A stretch of 64,000 bases of DNA from Salinispora tropica CNB-440 (GTDB lineage Bacteria > Actinomycetota > Actinomycetes > Mycobacteriales > Micromonosporaceae), in contig NC_009380.1 of the NCBI RefSeq assembly GCF_000016425.1, positions 1,430,144-1,494,143 on the forward strand. Direction: 5' to 3'. The notes beneath the pieces are model-generated. The model ran no database searches and was not told where the DNA came from. It was given only the letters and a program-made list of their open reading frames with translations. The translations under genes were made by a program, and so were the position numbers. How positions within the stretch are numbered: the first letter of the stretch is position 1; each line of letters opens with the position of its first letter. Below are positions 50,219 to 59,764 of the stretch, piece after piece.

Positions 50219-51196
50219 TCACGCACGAGGGTGGGCCTGCCGGTACGCGGACCGCAGCCGCTCGACCGACACGTGCGTGTAGATCTGGGTGCTGGCCAGC
50301 GAGGAGTGACCGAGGAGCTCCTGCACCGTCCGCAGGTCCGCGCCGCCCTCCAACAGGTGGGTCGCCGCCGTGTGCCGAAGCCCGTGCGGGCTGGTCCGGG
50401 GTAGGCCCGCCGCCGTCGTGTACCGGCCGACGATCCCCCGCGCCGTGGTCGGGTTGAGCCGGCCGCCCCGCGCCCCGAGCAGCAGCGCGTTCGCCGACTG
50501 GGCGCCGACCAGCCGGGGGCGGCCGTGGCGGAGCCACGCGTCGAGCGTCCGCTGCGCCGGGACCCCGTACGGCACGCTGCGTTCCCGGCCCCCTTTGCCG
50601 AACACCCGGAGCACCCGCCGGCCCGGGTCCACGTCCGCGACGTTCAGGCCGCACGCCTCACTGACCCGGACCCCGGTCGCGTACAGCAGCTCCAGCAGCA
50701 ACTGGTCCCGCAGCCGCACCGGGTCGGCGGCACCAGGCGGGACGTCATCGGTCGGCTGACCCCGGGGCGCCGCGTGCGCCGTCTCCAACAGGGCGGCTGC
50801 CTGATCGACCGGGAGTACGGCGGGGAGTTCCCGGTGGGCGCGGGGACTGGCCAGGCCGGCGGCCACGTCGACCGGTAGTCGGCCGTCGCGGTGCGCCCAG
50901 GCGCTGAAGGTGCGGGCCGCGGCGGATCGCCGAGCCAACGTGGACCGGGCGGCTCCCGTCGTTCGCTGCCGGGCAAGCCAGCTGCGGATCTGTGCCAGCG
51001 TGAGGTCCGCGGGAGTCCGGGCTCCCGCCCGTACGGCGTGGTCGAGCAGACTGATGACATCGGCGACGTACGCCCGGACGGTGTGAGTGGAGCGGTTCTG
51101 GACCTGGGCTAGGTGGTTCGCGAAGTCATCCGCCGCCTCGCATAGCGGCGCAGGGAGCGCTGCGTGTAGAGCCCGGGTCGCTTCGCCCCGCTTCAC
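50219..51196 (-). CDS. xerC: tyrosine recombinase XerC
   Basis: The 325-residue integrase-family recombinase resolves chromosome dimers at dif together with XerD. The N-terminal SAM-like domain includes NRSTHTVRAYVADVISLLDHA. The catalytic domain has R in YATGVRVSEACGL, K in FGKGGRERSVP, HGLRHTAATHLL (H-x-x-R) and LGHSSLASTQIYTHVSV with the His and nucleophile Tyr. All catalytic residues are present. Position beside dprA/yifB matches the conserved xerC locus, so this is the housekeeping enzyme, not a mobile integrase. Confidence 0.94.
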   Translation of the reverse strand: MKRGEATRALHAALPAPLCEAADDFANHLAQVQNRSTHTVRAYVADVISLLDHAVRAGARTPADLTLAQIRSWLARQRTTGAARSTLARRSAAARTFSAWAHRDGRLPVDVAAGLASPRAHRELPAVLPVDQAAALLETAHAAPRGQPTDDVPPGAADPVRLRDQLLLELLYATGVRVSEACGLNVADVDPGRRVLRVFGKGGRERSVPYGVPAQRTLDAWLRHGRPRLVGAQSANALLLGARGGRLNPTTARGIVGRYTTAAGLPRTSPHGLRHTAATHLLEGGADLRTVQELLGHSSLASTQIYTHVSVERLRSAYRQAHPRA

Positions 51197-51273
51197 TGGC
51201 TGGCCCCGTACCAGCTGGCGAGCCGGCCGAACGGTCCGACCGTGAGCTGTTTGTCGGCGTGCACCCGTTCAGC

Positions 51274-52608
51274 CTACGGCGGCCCCTGCGGCCCCTGCGG
51301 TCGCCGCTGGGCGTTGGCGGTCGCGGCGTCCGTCGGCGTTCGGGTGGTGGGTCTCGCGGGCGAGAGCGCGTACCCGTCGCCGCGTCGGTTGACCAGGCCC
51401 AACTCCTCGAGGAGAGCCAGCTTGCGCAGCGCTGTGCGGGCCACGACCCCGGACCGGGCGGCGATGTCGTCGACTCCGTGTACGCCTCGCCGGGGCAGCG
51501 CCTCCAACACCATGGTGGCCTCGTCATCGAGCTGGTCTCGTACCCGCGCGGGCCCGCGGACCGGCGGTGCCAGGTCTCCGCCGATGCGACCCACCTCCTC
51601 GAGCACCTGTGCGGGGGATACGACCAGCCGGGCTTCCGGGTACTGCCGAAGCAGCTCGTGCGCCCCGACGGACATGGTGGAGGTGACCGGGCCGGGCACC
51701 ACCATCGCCGGCCGGGCCATTGCCAGGGCCCGGTGCATCGTCTGGGTCGCTCCGCTGCGGGCGGCGGCCTCGACCAGCACGCTGCCCCGGGTCGCCGCGG
51801 CGATCACCCGGTTACGGATCAGGAACCGGGGCCGCAGCGGATCCGCCCCCGGTATCCACTCGCTGACCAGCAGCCCGGTGTCGGCGATTCGGTCGAAGAG
51901 GGCGGCGTTGCCCATCGGGTACGGCCGATCCAGGCCGCAGGCGAGCACGGAGACGGTCAGCCCGCCGGCGGTCAGCGCCCCCCGGTGCGCCGCGGCGTCG
52001 ATACCGAATGCCCCGCCCGAGACCACCGTCCAACCCCGTTCGGCCAGCCCGTACGCCAGCTCGGTGCCGACGTGGACGCCGTACCCGGTTGCGGCTCGGG
52101 CGCCCACCAGCGCGACCGAACGGTCCAGCGTCTCGGCCAGGGGGTGTCCACCCCGCACCCAGAAGCAGAGCGGTGGGGCGGTCTCTCGGTCAACCCGACG
52201 GGTCGAACCCCCTAGGACGAGGCGGTGTAGGTCGGCGACGGGACGTGGCCACTCGTCGTCGGTCGGCGTCACCAGCCGGGCGCCGAGGCGGTCGGCGCGC
52301 TCCATCGCCTCCGCGGCCACTGCGAGCGGGTCTCCGGCCGACAGCCGGGCCGCCACGGTTTTCCGCAGGCTGTCGTCGGGGGTGCCGCCTTCCCGTAGCA
52401 GGGCCAGCGCGCCAGCCGCGCCGTACTGCTGGACCAGCCTGAAGACGGACCGGTTACCCGGTTCGGCGATCCAGGTCAACGCCACCCTGGCGAGGCGGTC
52501 GGCGTCGAGCGCCGTGACTGACGGCTCACTCGTCGGGTGTCGCATGTCGGCCCACTCCGGACTTGCCGCTGATCCGGAGTCGGCACCGGCCTCGTCCCCG
52601 GCGGTCAC
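51274..52608 (-). CDS. dprA: DNA-processing protein DprA
   Basis: The 444-residue protein is the Rossmann-fold DprA/Smf family, which binds single-stranded DNA and loads RecA during uptake. Core motifs are VALVGARAATGYGVHVGTELAYGLAERGWTVVSGGAFGIDAAAHRGAL, LACGLDRPYP, FLIRNRVIAAATRGSVLVEAAARSGA and VVPGPVTS. A C-terminal winged-helix region follows (MVLEALPRRGVHGVDDIAARSGV). GTG 52608 overlaps the yifB stop (GTGA). A SAM-like N-terminal region precedes the core. Natural transformation in this organism is not established. Confidence 0.93.
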   Translation of the reverse strand: MTAGDEAGADSGSAASPEWADMRHPTSEPSVTALDADRLARVALTWIAEPGNRSVFRLVQQYGAAGALALLREGGTPDDSLRKTVAARLSAGDPLAVAAEAMERADRLGARLVTPTDDEWPRPVADLHRLVLGGSTRRVDRETAPPLCFWVRGGHPLAETLDRSVALVGARAATGYGVHVGTELAYGLAERGWTVVSGGAFGIDAAAHRGALTAGGLTVSVLACGLDRPYPMGNAALFDRIADTGLLVSEWIPGADPLRPRFLIRNRVIAAATRGSVLVEAAARSGATQTMHRALAMARPAMVVPGPVTSTMSVGAHELLRQYPEARLVVSPAQVLEEVGRIGGDLAPPVRGPARVRDQLDDEATMVLEALPRRGVHGVDDIAARSGVVARTALRKLALLEELGLVNRRGDGYALSPARPTTRTPTDAATANAQRRPQGPQGPP

Positions 52609-54125
52609 AGCGCCTCCCCGGTGCGCAGGCCGATCGCCTCCCGGACGTCCTCGGCGTCGGGGCGCTGCCGACCGTCCAGGTCGGCGATCGTCCATGCCAA
52701 CCGGAGGACTCGGTCGAAGCCCCGAGCCGAGAGTGACCCCCGGTCGAGCCGGGCACGTAGCTCCCGGATGTCCGGGCCGGGCAGGCACCAGGGTGGCCGC
52801 CGCAGCACCGGACCGGGTAGTTCGGCATTACTCCGCTGGCCGAGGCTCGACCAGCGCTCGAGGGCCGCCGCGCGGGCTGCCGCGACCCGGACAGCCACCA
52901 CGGTTGAGGCCTCGCCGCCGGAGCTCACCTGCATCAGCTCGGCGGCGCGTACCGGCCGCACGGTCACCTGGATGTCGACCCGGTCCAGGAGCGGGCCGGA
53001 GAGGCGACCGAGGTAGCGGCGTCGGGCGAGCGGGGTGCAGTCGCAGGAGATATCCCCGGCTGGCTTGGCGCAGGGGCAGGGGTTGGCGGCCAGAACAAGC
53101 TGCACCCGGGCCGGGTATTCGGCGGTGCCTCGGGACCGGGCCAACCGGACCCGGCCGTGCTCGAGCGGCTGTCGGAGGGCGTCGAGAGCGCGCCGATCGA
53201 ATTCGGGAGCCTCGTCGAGCAGCAGTACGCCCCGGTGGGCCAGGGACACCGCGCCGGGGCGGGCGAGGCCGGAGCCACCACCGACCAACGCCGAGACGGT
53301 GGCGGTGTGGTGCGGTGCCTGGAACGGTGGTCGTCGGATCAGCCGTCCACCGGAGGGCATCAGGCCGGCGATCGAGTGCAGCGAGGTCACCTCCATCGCC
53401 GCGTCGTCGGGTAGCTCGGGTAGGACCGATGGGAGCCGTTCGGCGAGCATGGTCTTGCCAGCGCCGGGCGGGCCGAGTAGGGCGAGGTGGTGTCCGCCGG
53501 CGGCGGCTATCTCCAGGGCTCGCCGGCCAAGGCTCTGGCCGGCGATGTCGGCCAGGTCGAGGGTGGGGGTGGGGTCCACCGGAGTGGCCGGGGGCGGCTC
53601 CGGCAGAGGGATGCCGTCGGTGAGGAAGGTGGCCAACTGGCGGAGGCTGCGGACAGCGTGGACCTTGATGCTGGGGATCATGCCCGCCTCGGTGGCGTTG
53701 TCGAGGGGAACGACCACCTGGTGGTGGCCGGCGCGGGCTGCGGCAGCGACCATGGGTAGGGCCCCGCGGACAGGGCGGACGGTGCCGTCCAGGCCCAGCT
53801 CGCCGAGGAGCACCACCTGATCCAGGCGGGCCAGTGGTAGCTCTCCGGCGCTGCCCAACACCGCTACGGCGATCGCGAGGTCGAAGCTGGAGCCGTGCTT
53901 GGGCAGGGTGGCGGGGAGCAGGTTGATGGTGATCCGGCGGTTGGGCCAGGCCCGACCGGAGTTGACCACCGCGGCGCGGACGCGGTCGCGTGCTTCGTGC
54001 AGGGCGGTGTCCGGTAGGCCGGTGATCGCCACGGTGGGCAGGCCGGGGGCGAGGTCGGCTTCGACCTGCAGCACATGCCCGGTGACCCCGACCAGGCCGA
54101 CGCAGCGGACCCGGGCGTAGCTCAT
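52605..54125 (-). CDS. YifB/ComM-type Mg-chelatase-like AAA+ ATPase
   Basis: The 506-residue protein starts [55 protein letters not shown], the ribosomal S5-like fold of the family. The AAA+ part has Walker [22 protein letters not shown], the [16 protein letters not shown] loop, Walker [12 protein letters not shown] and a cysteine cluster ([16 protein letters not shown]). The Mg-chelatase C-terminal domain follows. ComM promotes branch migration during integration of imported DNA in some bacteria. Association with dprA supports a recombination role. Confidence 0.93.
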   Translation of the reverse strand: MSYARVRCVGLVGVTGHVLQVEADLAPGLPTVAITGLPDTALHEARDRVRAAVVNSGRAWPNRRITINLLPATLPKHGSSFDLAIAVAVLGSAGELPLARLDQVVLLGELGLDGTVRPVRGALPMVAAAARAGHHQVVVPLDNATEAGMIPSIKVHAVRSLRQLATFLTDGIPLPEPPPATPVDPTPTLDLADIAGQSLGRRALEIAAAGGHHLALLGPPGAGKTMLAERLPSVLPELPDDAAMEVTSLHSIAGLMPSGGRLIRRPPFQAPHHTATVSALVGGGSGLARPGAVSLAHRGVLLLDEAPEFDRRALDALRQPLEHGRVRLARSRGTAEYPARVQLVLAANPCPCAKPAGDISCDCTPLARRRYLGRLSGPLLDRVDIQVTVRPVRAAELMQVSSGGEASTVVAVRVAAARAAALERWSSLGQRSNAELPGPVLRRPPWCLPGPDIRELRARLDRGSLSARGFDRVLRLAWTIADLDGRQRPDAEDVREAIGLRTGEAL

Positions 54126-54140
54126 CGGTGCGCTCCCATG

Positions 54141-54497
54141 TCAGAAGGCCCCTTTCAGGTGCTCGACGTGGGGCGGGCCACCGGTGAGGCGGATGGAGAG
54201 CACGTCAAAGCGCACCTCGTCGGCCCGGGTGCCGGTCTCGGCGAGCCAGCGGGCGGCGAGGAGCCGTAGCCGGCGGGCCTTGGTGCCGGTCACGGCCGCG
54301 GTGGGGGTGCCGAAGGTGTCGGTGCGTCGGGTCTTGACCTCGCAGATGGCGAGGACCGGGCCGTCCCAGGCGATGATGTCGATCTCGCCGTGCGGGCAGC
54401 GCCAGTTGCGGGCCACCGGCCGTAGCCCCGCCGTGATCAGGTGTCGGAGGGCGCAGCGTTCCCCGTATGCACCCACCGACTGGTTGTGTCTGCTCAT
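54141..54497 (-). CDS. UPF0102/YraN-family endonuclease-like protein
   Basis: The 118-residue protein shows the YraN pattern: [51 protein letters not shown]. The G-E-I-D and E-V-K residues are those of a PD-(D/E)xK nuclease-like active site. Function is unconfirmed. ATG 54497 is the family start; a longer frame to 54590 is rejected. It leads the yraN-yifB-dprA-xerC run. Confidence 0.88.
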   Translation of the reverse strand: MSRHNQSVGAYGERCALRHLITAGLRPVARNWRCPHGEIDIIAWDGPVLAICEVKTRRTDTFGTPTAAVTGTKARRLRLLAARWLAETGTRADEVRFDVLSIRLTGGPPHVEHLKGAF

Positions 54498-54738
54498 GCC
54501 CGGCACGGTGCCGGGGTCAGCTCCGGGTTGTCGTCCGGGCAGTGCGGACCTGTGGACGACGATGCCGCCTGTGGACGAACGGACGATCAAGCTGTCGACG
54601 TGCTATGGACCTGACGCGGTCGTTGGACCGGACCACCTCGCCGAGCACGGAGAGTGGTGCTTGGATAACCAAGGTTGGTTGGGCTGGTGCAGGCCGGGGC
54701 CGACTACCCGGCGAATGGCGTCCGCGCAGTCGGTCGCA

Positions 54739-54744
54739 TACGGT
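54739..54744 (+). promoter_or_regulatory. -10 element (TACGGT) for leaderless membrane-protein mRNA
   Basis: TACGGT ends six bases before GTG 54751, with no ribosome site. This was used to choose the start of the next gene. Confidence 0.4.
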
Positions 54745-54750
54745 GCCGAC

Positions 54751-55650
54751 GTGGACGGACGACGGAGTTTCACCGAAGATCAGGAGTCGAGTTGGTACCC
54801 CGGCGACCGGGAGCGGGGCTATGGGGAGCCGACCTGGCGGGGTGAGAGCCGCTACGGCGAGGGGGACCTTCGGGGCCCCGAGCAGGGTGGCGGGGACCGC
54901 CGGTACGGGGACTTTGGCGACGGGCGGGGAGGGCTCGGCAGCCCGGAGGACTCCGGTGCGTTCCGGATCGGCGAGGAGGACTCCGGACGCTTCAGCGCCA
55001 CGGGTGCGTACGGCGACGCCCGGTCGGAGACCGAGAGCTACCGGGCGAGCCGCTCGCGGCGGGCCGGTGCTGACCCGGAGATCACCGGCGAGTCCGTCGC
55101 TGACCGGCCGGGGCGGCGCTCGCGGGAGGCGCGTGACCAACTCTCGGCCTCCAGCGCGGACGCGTTCGGTGGGGCCGGCCCGGTCGCGGAGCCGGGGCAG
55201 TCGGGCGCGCTGGGCGGATACCCGATCGTGGAGTCGAACCGCCCCGCCGGCGAGGCGGTCAACCCGCTGGAGCTGCCGACCGGACCGATGCCGCCGGTCG
55301 GGCCGCGCGGTGATCTGTCGCCCGCGGCGACGCCGACGCCTCCGACGAGCGACGGCGTCTATCGGACACGCCGACCCGCGTTGATGGTGATCTTCGCTGT
55401 CCTGGTGTTGGCCTTCGAGGTGCCGGCACTGCGGGTGCTGCTGGACGGGTTGACCGGGGAGCTGGCGGCGGCGAACGTACTGGCCGGGATGTTCCTCGTC
55501 GGCGGGGTGCCGATCTTCGCCGTCGGCCTGTACGGGCTGCGTGCCGGCGGGTTGTCGTTGGCGGATGGTCGCGGTTGGCTGCGGCCGCCGACGGCCCATC
55601 TCACCGCCGGACTGGTGCTCCTCGTGGCGGCGGCGCTCGCGGTCGGCTGA
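54751..55650 (+). CDS. hypothetical membrane protein with long hydrophilic N-terminus
   Basis: The roughly 299-residue protein has a charged, Gly/Arg/Glu/Ser-rich N-terminal half of about 200 residues (DREDR/RYGD-like low complexity). Three hydrophobic segments follow near the C-terminus ([61 protein letters not shown]). No family is recognised. The start is uncertain: GTG 54751 is favoured by the -10 spacing, ATG 54715 is possible. A 24-bp tandem repeat begins 20 bp after its stop. Confidence 0.65.
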   Translation: MDGRRSFTEDQESSWYPGDRERGYGEPTWRGESRYGEGDLRGPEQGGGDRRYGDFGDGRGGLGSPEDSGAFRIGEEDSGRFSATGAYGDARSETESYRASRSRRAGADPEITGESVADRPGRRSREARDQLSASSADAFGGAGPVAEPGQSGALGGYPIVESNRPAGEAVNPLELPTGPMPPVGPRGDLSPAATPTPPTSDGVYRTRRPALMVIFAVLVLAFEVPALRVLLDGLTGELAAANVLAGMFLVGGVPIFAVGLYGLRAGGLSLADGRGWLRPPTAHLTAGLVLLVAAALAVG

Positions 55651-55668
55651 TCGCCGGTCGGGCCGGCT

Positions 55669-55821
55669 GTCGGCCAGCCCCGGGGCCCGACGGTCGGTCA
55701 GCCCCGGGGCCCGACGGCCGGTCAGCCCCGGGGCCCGACGGCCGGTCAGCCCCGGGGCCCGACGGCCGGTCAGCCCCGGGGCCCGACGGCCGGTCAGCCC
55801 CGGGGCCCGACGGCCGGTCAA
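55669..55821. repeat. 24-bp tandem repeat, six copies
   Basis: Six near-identical 24-bp units follow the membrane-protein stop. Each contains the palindrome CCCCGGGG inside GTCAGCCCCGGGGCCCGACG; the first copy differs slightly and a decayed seventh follows. Units two to six are essentially identical, implying recent slippage or unequal exchange. No gene is placed on it. Confidence 0.9.
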
Positions 55822-55927
55822 CCTGGGTCCGGCCGGGTCAGCCAACTCCGGTCTGGCGGGTTGGGGTCTGCGACAATCCCGGCGTTGCGACCCTTACTCC
55901 CGAACGCGGGGTTAGTGGGAGGTGGCG

Positions 55928-56100
55928 TACACTGGTCGACTGGCGACCGCCTTGCGCGGTCGACCTCGCGCGCCCTCTCCGCGGCTTGCCGTGGGGCGGC
56001 GGCTCCCTGGTCCCGACCTCTTGGGTCGGGCCCACCACGGCCGACGACCGGGCGCCAGGACGCCCGGCCGCCGGCCGGGCGGAACAACCAGGGATGCAAG
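55928..56100 (+). promoter_or_regulatory. rpsB promoter region and structured leader
   Basis: TACACT at 55928-55933 is a good -10 hexamer, but no matching -35 is visible. The leader has two hairpins: CCCGACC/GGTCGGG around TCTTG near 56014-56031, and CCGGGCG/CGCCCGG around CCAGGA just downstream. Such leaders of rpsB can bind S2. The regulatory role is inferred. Confidence 0.4.
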
Positions 56101-56108
56101 GAGTACCC

Positions 56109-56996
56109 ATGGCCGTCGTGACCATGCGCCAGCTGCTCGAGAGTGGTGTCCACTTCGGGCACCAGACCCGGCGCTGGAACCCGAAGATGAAGCGCTTCAT
56201 CTTCACCGAGCGCAACGGCATCTACATCATCGACCTGCGCCAGACCCTCGACTACATCGAGAAGGCGTACGAGTTCGTGCGCGGGACGGTCGCCGAGGGG
56301 GGGAGCATCCTCTTCGTCGGGACCAAGAAGCAGGCGCAGGAGGCGATCGCCGAGCAGGCGACCCGGGTCGGTCAGCCGTACGTCAACCACCGCTGGCTCG
56401 GTGGCATGCTGACCAACTTCCAGACGGTGTACAAGCGGCTCCAGCGGATGAAGGAGCTGGAGGCCCTCGGTGACCTGAGCGGCACCGCGGCCGGCTACAC
56501 CAAGAAGGAGACCCTGCAGCTCAACCGCGAGAAGGGAAAGCTGTCGCGCACCCTCGGGGGTCTGCGGGACATGCAGAAGCTTCCGGCCGCGATCTGGGTG
56601 GTCGACACCAAGAAGGAGCACATCGCCGTTGACGAGGCCCGCAAGCTGGGCATTCCGGTCATCGCTGTGCTTGACACCAACTGTGACCCGGACGAGGTCG
56701 ACTACCCCATTCCGGGTAACGACGACGCGATCCGCTCGGCGGAGCTGCTGACCAAGGTCGTGGCCGCCGCCGTCGCCGACGGCCTGATCGCCCGTTCCGG
56801 CCGCCGTCGGGGCACCGACGAGAAGCCGGAGGCGGGGGTCGCCACCGACGAGCCGCTGGCCGAGTGGGAGCGCGAGCTGCTCGAGGAGCCGAAGAAGAGC
56901 GACGAGCAGCCGGCGAAGAGCGACGAGCTGCCGGTGAAGACCGACGAGCAGCCGACGAAGAGCGACGAGCAGCCGGCGGCAGCCGCCGCGGAGTGA
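56109..56996 (+). CDS. rpsB: 30S ribosomal protein S2
   Basis: The 295-residue protein has a normal S2 core: [79 protein letters not shown] and [15 protein letters not shown]-terminal extension carries four 21-bp units (56895-56978) encoding [21 protein letters not shown] and KSDEQPA, then an Ala tail. Such tails vary between actinobacterial species. ATG 56109 has an AAGGAG site. It heads rpsB-tsf. Confidence 0.97.
   Translation: MAVVTMRQLLESGVHFGHQTRRWNPKMKRFIFTERNGIYIIDLRQTLDYIEKAYEFVRGTVAEGGSILFVGTKKQAQEAIAEQATRVGQPYVNHRWLGGMLTNFQTVYKRLQRMKELEALGDLSGTAAGYTKKETLQLNREKGKLSRTLGGLRDMQKLPAAIWVVDTKKEHIAVDEARKLGIPVIAVLDTNCDPDEVDYPIPGNDDAIRSAELLTKVVAAAVADGLIARSGRRRGTDEKPEAGVATDEPLAEWERELLEEPKKSDEQPAKSDELPVKTDEQPTKSDEQPAAAAAE
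56895..56978 (+). repeat. 21-bp tandem repeat in rpsB tail
   Basis: Four 21-bp units (AAGAGCGACGAGCAGCCG plus one codon) encode K-S/T-D-E-x-P-x heptads at the end of S2. Confidence 0.85.
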
Positions 56997-57085
56997 CCGC
57001 CCACCCGTCCCGCCGTTTGGTCGGGCCCGGGCACATTGTCATCCCAGACCATCCCACCCGCAGTCTCACCACTGAAGAGAGAGTC

Positions 57086-57913
57086 ATGTCCAACTTCACC
57101 GCCGCGGATGTCAAGAAGCTCCGGGACCTCACCGGCGCCGGCATGATGGACAGCAAGAAGGCGCTGACCGAGGCCGAGGGCGACTTCGACAAGGCTGTCG
57201 AGGTCCTGCGCGTCAAGGGCGCCAAGGACGTCGGCAAGCGGGCTGGCCGGACCGCCGCCAACGGCTTGGTCGCGCACTCCGGCAAGGCGTTGCTGGAACT
57301 CAACTGCGAGACGGACTTCGTCGCCAAGACCGACAGCTTCGTCGCACTGGCCCAGCAGTTGGTCGAGCACGGCGAGCGCACCGGCGTGAACAGCGCCGAG
57401 GAGCTGTTGGCCAGTGAGATCGATGGCAAGGGCGTCGCCGAACTGATCCAGGAGCAGTCGGCCAAGATCGGCGAGAAGCTGGTGCTGAACCGGTTCGCGA
57501 AGCTGGACGGCACCGTCGCGGTCTACCTGCACCGCAAGGCGCAGGACCTGCCGCCGGCCGTCGGTGTGTTGGTGCAGTACACCGGCCGGACCGACGAGGC
57601 GGGCGACGCCGACGCACGCGGTGTGGCGATGCAGATCGCCGCGATGCGTCCGCAGTACCTCAGCCGGGACGAGGTGCCGGCTGAGGTCGTCGAGTCCGAG
57701 CGGCGCATCGCCGAGCAGACCGCCCGGGAGGAGAACAAGCCCGAGGCGGCGTTGCCGAAGATCGTCGAGGGCCGGGTGAACTCCTTCTTCAAGGACTTCG
57801 TCCTGCTGGAGCAGGCGTCGGTCACCGACAACAAGAAGCCGGTGCGGCAGGTTTTGGCCGAGGCCGGTGTTGAGGTCACCCGCTTCGTCCGGTTCGAGGT
57901 CGGCCAGGCCTGA
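57086..57913 (+). CDS. tsf: translation elongation factor Ts
   Basis: The 275-residue nucleotide exchange factor reloads EF-Tu with GTP. The N-terminal UBA-like part [39 protein letters not shown], the core [21 protein letters not shown] and the C-terminal segments [19 protein letters not shown] and [18 protein letters not shown] are all typical. ATG 57086 follows GAAGAGAGAG. Two hairpins separate it from pyrH. Confidence 0.97.
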   Translation: MSNFTAADVKKLRDLTGAGMMDSKKALTEAEGDFDKAVEVLRVKGAKDVGKRAGRTAANGLVAHSGKALLELNCETDFVAKTDSFVALAQQLVEHGERTGVNSAEELLASEIDGKGVAELIQEQSAKIGEKLVLNRFAKLDGTVAVYLHRKAQDLPPAVGVLVQYTGRTDEAGDADARGVAMQIAAMRPQYLSRDEVPAEVVESERRIAEQTAREENKPEAALPKIVEGRVNSFFKDFVLLEQASVTDNKKPVRQVLAEAGVEVTRFVRFEVGQA

Positions 57914-57919
57914 GCCGAG

Positions 57920-57943
57920 CCCGAGTGCTTGCCGGCGCTCGGG
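57920..57943 (+). terminator. first hairpin after tsf
   Basis: The arms CCCGAGTGC and GCGCTCGGG pair with one U-G wobble over nine bases, six bases after the tsf stop. Confidence 0.5.
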
Positions 57944-57954
57944 ACGGGAACGTG

Positions 57955-58002
57955 GACGAGGAGGTCGCCGGTGTACGTGTTAAGCACCGCGGCCTCCTCG
58001 TC
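57955..58002 (+). terminator. large hairpin between tsf and pyrH
   Basis: Ten-base arms GACGAGGAGG/CCTCCTCGTC are perfect, and inside them CGGTG/CACCG pairs again with an eleven-base loop (TACGTGTTAAG). It may terminate rpsB-tsf or control read-through into pyrH. Confidence 0.6.
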
Positions 58003-58065
58003 ACATAGGGTCGGTGGCGGCAATTCGCGGCGCGCGGGGCGTACGCATGGTGAAGGGCGGGGAGG

Positions 58066-58833
58066 ATGACACAGGTTGTGAGTGACCGGAGTCTGCTGGC
58101 GGAGGATCCGACGGCGCCGCCTCCTGGCCGAGCCCGGCGGGTGGTGCTGAAGCTCTCCGGCGAGGTGTTCGGCGGGGGCGCAATCGGTGTCGATCCGGAT
58201 GTTGTCCAGGCCATCGCCCAACAGATCGCGACCGTGGTCCGGCGCGGTGTGCAGGTCTCGGTGGTGGTCGGTGGGGGCAACTTCTTCCGTGGCGCCGAGT
58301 TGCAGAAGCGGGGCATGGACCGGGCCCGGGCCGACTACATGGGCATGCTCGGTACCGTGATGAACTGCCTCGCCCTCCAGGACTTTCTGGAGAAAGAGGG
58401 CATCGAGACCCGAGTGCAGAGCGCCATCACCATGGCCCAGGTCGCTGAGCCCTACATCCCGCTGCGCGCCATCCGACACCTTGAGAAGGGGCGGGTGGTG
58501 ATTTTCGGGGCCGGTGCCGGCATGCCGTACTTCTCCACTGACACCGTCGCCGCGCAGCGCGCCCTGGAGATCAGGGCCGATGTGGTGCTGATGAGCAAGA
58601 ACGGGGTGGACGGCGTATACACGGCGGATCCGCGTATCGACGCGACCGCCAGCAAGTTCGACTCGATCACCTTCTCCGAGGTGCTTCGTCGAAATCTGCG
58701 GGTCGCCGACGCCGCAGCGTTCAGCCTCTGCATGGAGAACGGCCTGCCGATGTTGGTCTTCGGCGCCCAGGGCGACGACACCATTACCCGGGCCGTGGGT
58801 GGCGACAAGATCGGCACCCTGATCACCACCTGA
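58066..58833 (+). CDS. pyrH: UMP kinase
   Basis: The 255-residue amino-acid-kinase-fold enzyme phosphorylates UMP to UDP. It has [52 protein letters not shown] and [20 protein letters not shown], and ends with [14 protein letters not shown]. About 24 extra residues precede the core. The GGGGAGG site directly abuts ATG 58066, which is too close. GTG 58078 in the same frame is therefore a possible alternative. The allosteric GTP/UTP control is known for the family. Confidence 0.95.
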   Translation: MTQVVSDRSLLAEDPTAPPPGRARRVVLKLSGEVFGGGAIGVDPDVVQAIAQQIATVVRRGVQVSVVVGGGNFFRGAELQKRGMDRARADYMGMLGTVMNCLALQDFLEKEGIETRVQSAITMAQVAEPYIPLRAIRHLEKGRVVIFGAGAGMPYFSTDTVAAQRALEIRADVVLMSKNGVDGVYTADPRIDATASKFDSITFSEVLRRNLRVADAAAFSLCMENGLPMLVFGAQGDDTITRAVGGDKIGTLITT

Positions 58834-58901
58834 GCGGTTCGACCCCGACGGTCCTCCGACACGACCAGCCACGACGAGCATAGAAGGAGGCGAGGAGAAC
58901 G

Positions 58902-59459
58902 GTGATCGACGAGACCCTCCTCGAGGCCGAGGAGAAGATGGAGCGTGCGATCGAGCACGCCAAGGAGGAGTTCGGGGCCATCCGTACCGGCCGCGCCAAC
59001 GCCGCCATGTTCTCCAAGATTGTTATCGACTACTACGGCAGCCCGACCCCGTTGCCGCAGATGGCGTCGATCGGGGTGCCGGAGCCCCGAATGGTGATCA
59101 TCAAGCCGTACGACACCTCGCAGACCAACGCCATGGAAAAGGCGATCCGCGACTCCGACCTTGGGGTAAACCCCAACAATGAGGGTAACCAGCTGCGCAT
59201 TCTGCTCCCGCAGATGACCGAGGAGCGCCGCCGCGAGATGATCAAGGTGGCTCGGCACAAGGGGGAGGAGGCCAAGGTGGCGGTCCGCAACGTCCGCCGC
59301 AAGGCCAAGGAGGAGCTGGACCGGTTGGTCAAGGCTGGGGAGGTCGGCGAGGACGACGGACGTCGTGCCGAGAAGGAGCTGGACGATCTGACCCAGCGCT
59401 TCGTCGGCACCGTCGACGAGTTGATCAAGCATAAGGAAGCCGAGCTGCTCGAGGTCTGA
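58902..59459 (+). CDS. frr: ribosome recycling factor
   Basis: This 185-residue L-shaped factor splits post-termination ribosomes with EF-G. It begins [37 protein letters not shown], contains [28 protein letters not shown], and [27 protein letters not shown] marks domain II. GTG 58902 has GGAGGCGAGGAG upstream. pyrH-frr-cdsA order is conserved. Confidence 0.97.
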   Translation: MIDETLLEAEEKMERAIEHAKEEFGAIRTGRANAAMFSKIVIDYYGSPTPLPQMASIGVPEPRMVIIKPYDTSQTNAMEKAIRDSDLGVNPNNEGNQLRILLPQMTEERRREMIKVARHKGEEAKVAVRNVRRKAKEELDRLVKAGEVGEDDGRRAEKELDDLTQRFVGTVDELIKHKEAELLEV

Positions 59460-59480
59460 CCTCGCTGCCCGACTGCTGAC

Positions 59481-59522
59481 GCGGCACCGGCGACCACACC
59501 CTTTCGGGGCCGCCGGTGCCGC
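59481..59522 (+). terminator. terminator after frr
   Basis: Perfect twelve-base arms GCGGCACCGGCG and CGCCGGTGCCGC surround an eighteen-base loop (59493-59510), 21 bases after the stop. The rest of the 59523-59764 gap contains no supported gene and probably the cdsA promoter. Confidence 0.7.
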
Positions 59523-59764
59523 CGTTCTCTGCCGCGGCCTTCGCTGCACCGGCCGTCCCGGCGGCTGGTCGGGTCAGCGGAGGCGGTTGCGGATGTCGGG
59601 GTGGCGAGTGCAGTAGGCTCGGCTCGATTCTCGGGTACCCGGCGGTGAACGGCGGGGATCGACCGGCTGACCCGTCGGTCAACCAGAGGGAACATCATTC
59701 GGGTAGGGGACATGGTTGTGGTTGTGCGTCTGGTCGTCGGTCTCGTCTCCCCTCCCGGTGCGTG

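Noticed and set aside
50219..51196. Tyrosine recombinase as an integrase of a mobile element
   Set aside because: Its place beside dprA, yifB and yraN is the conserved xerC locus; no att-like repeats or phage genes are present.
55575..55830. Frame reading APGPDGRS through the 24-bp repeats as part of a gene
   Set aside because: It depends only on the repeat and enters the rpsB leader; no ribosome site, no domain and the adjacent gene stops before it.
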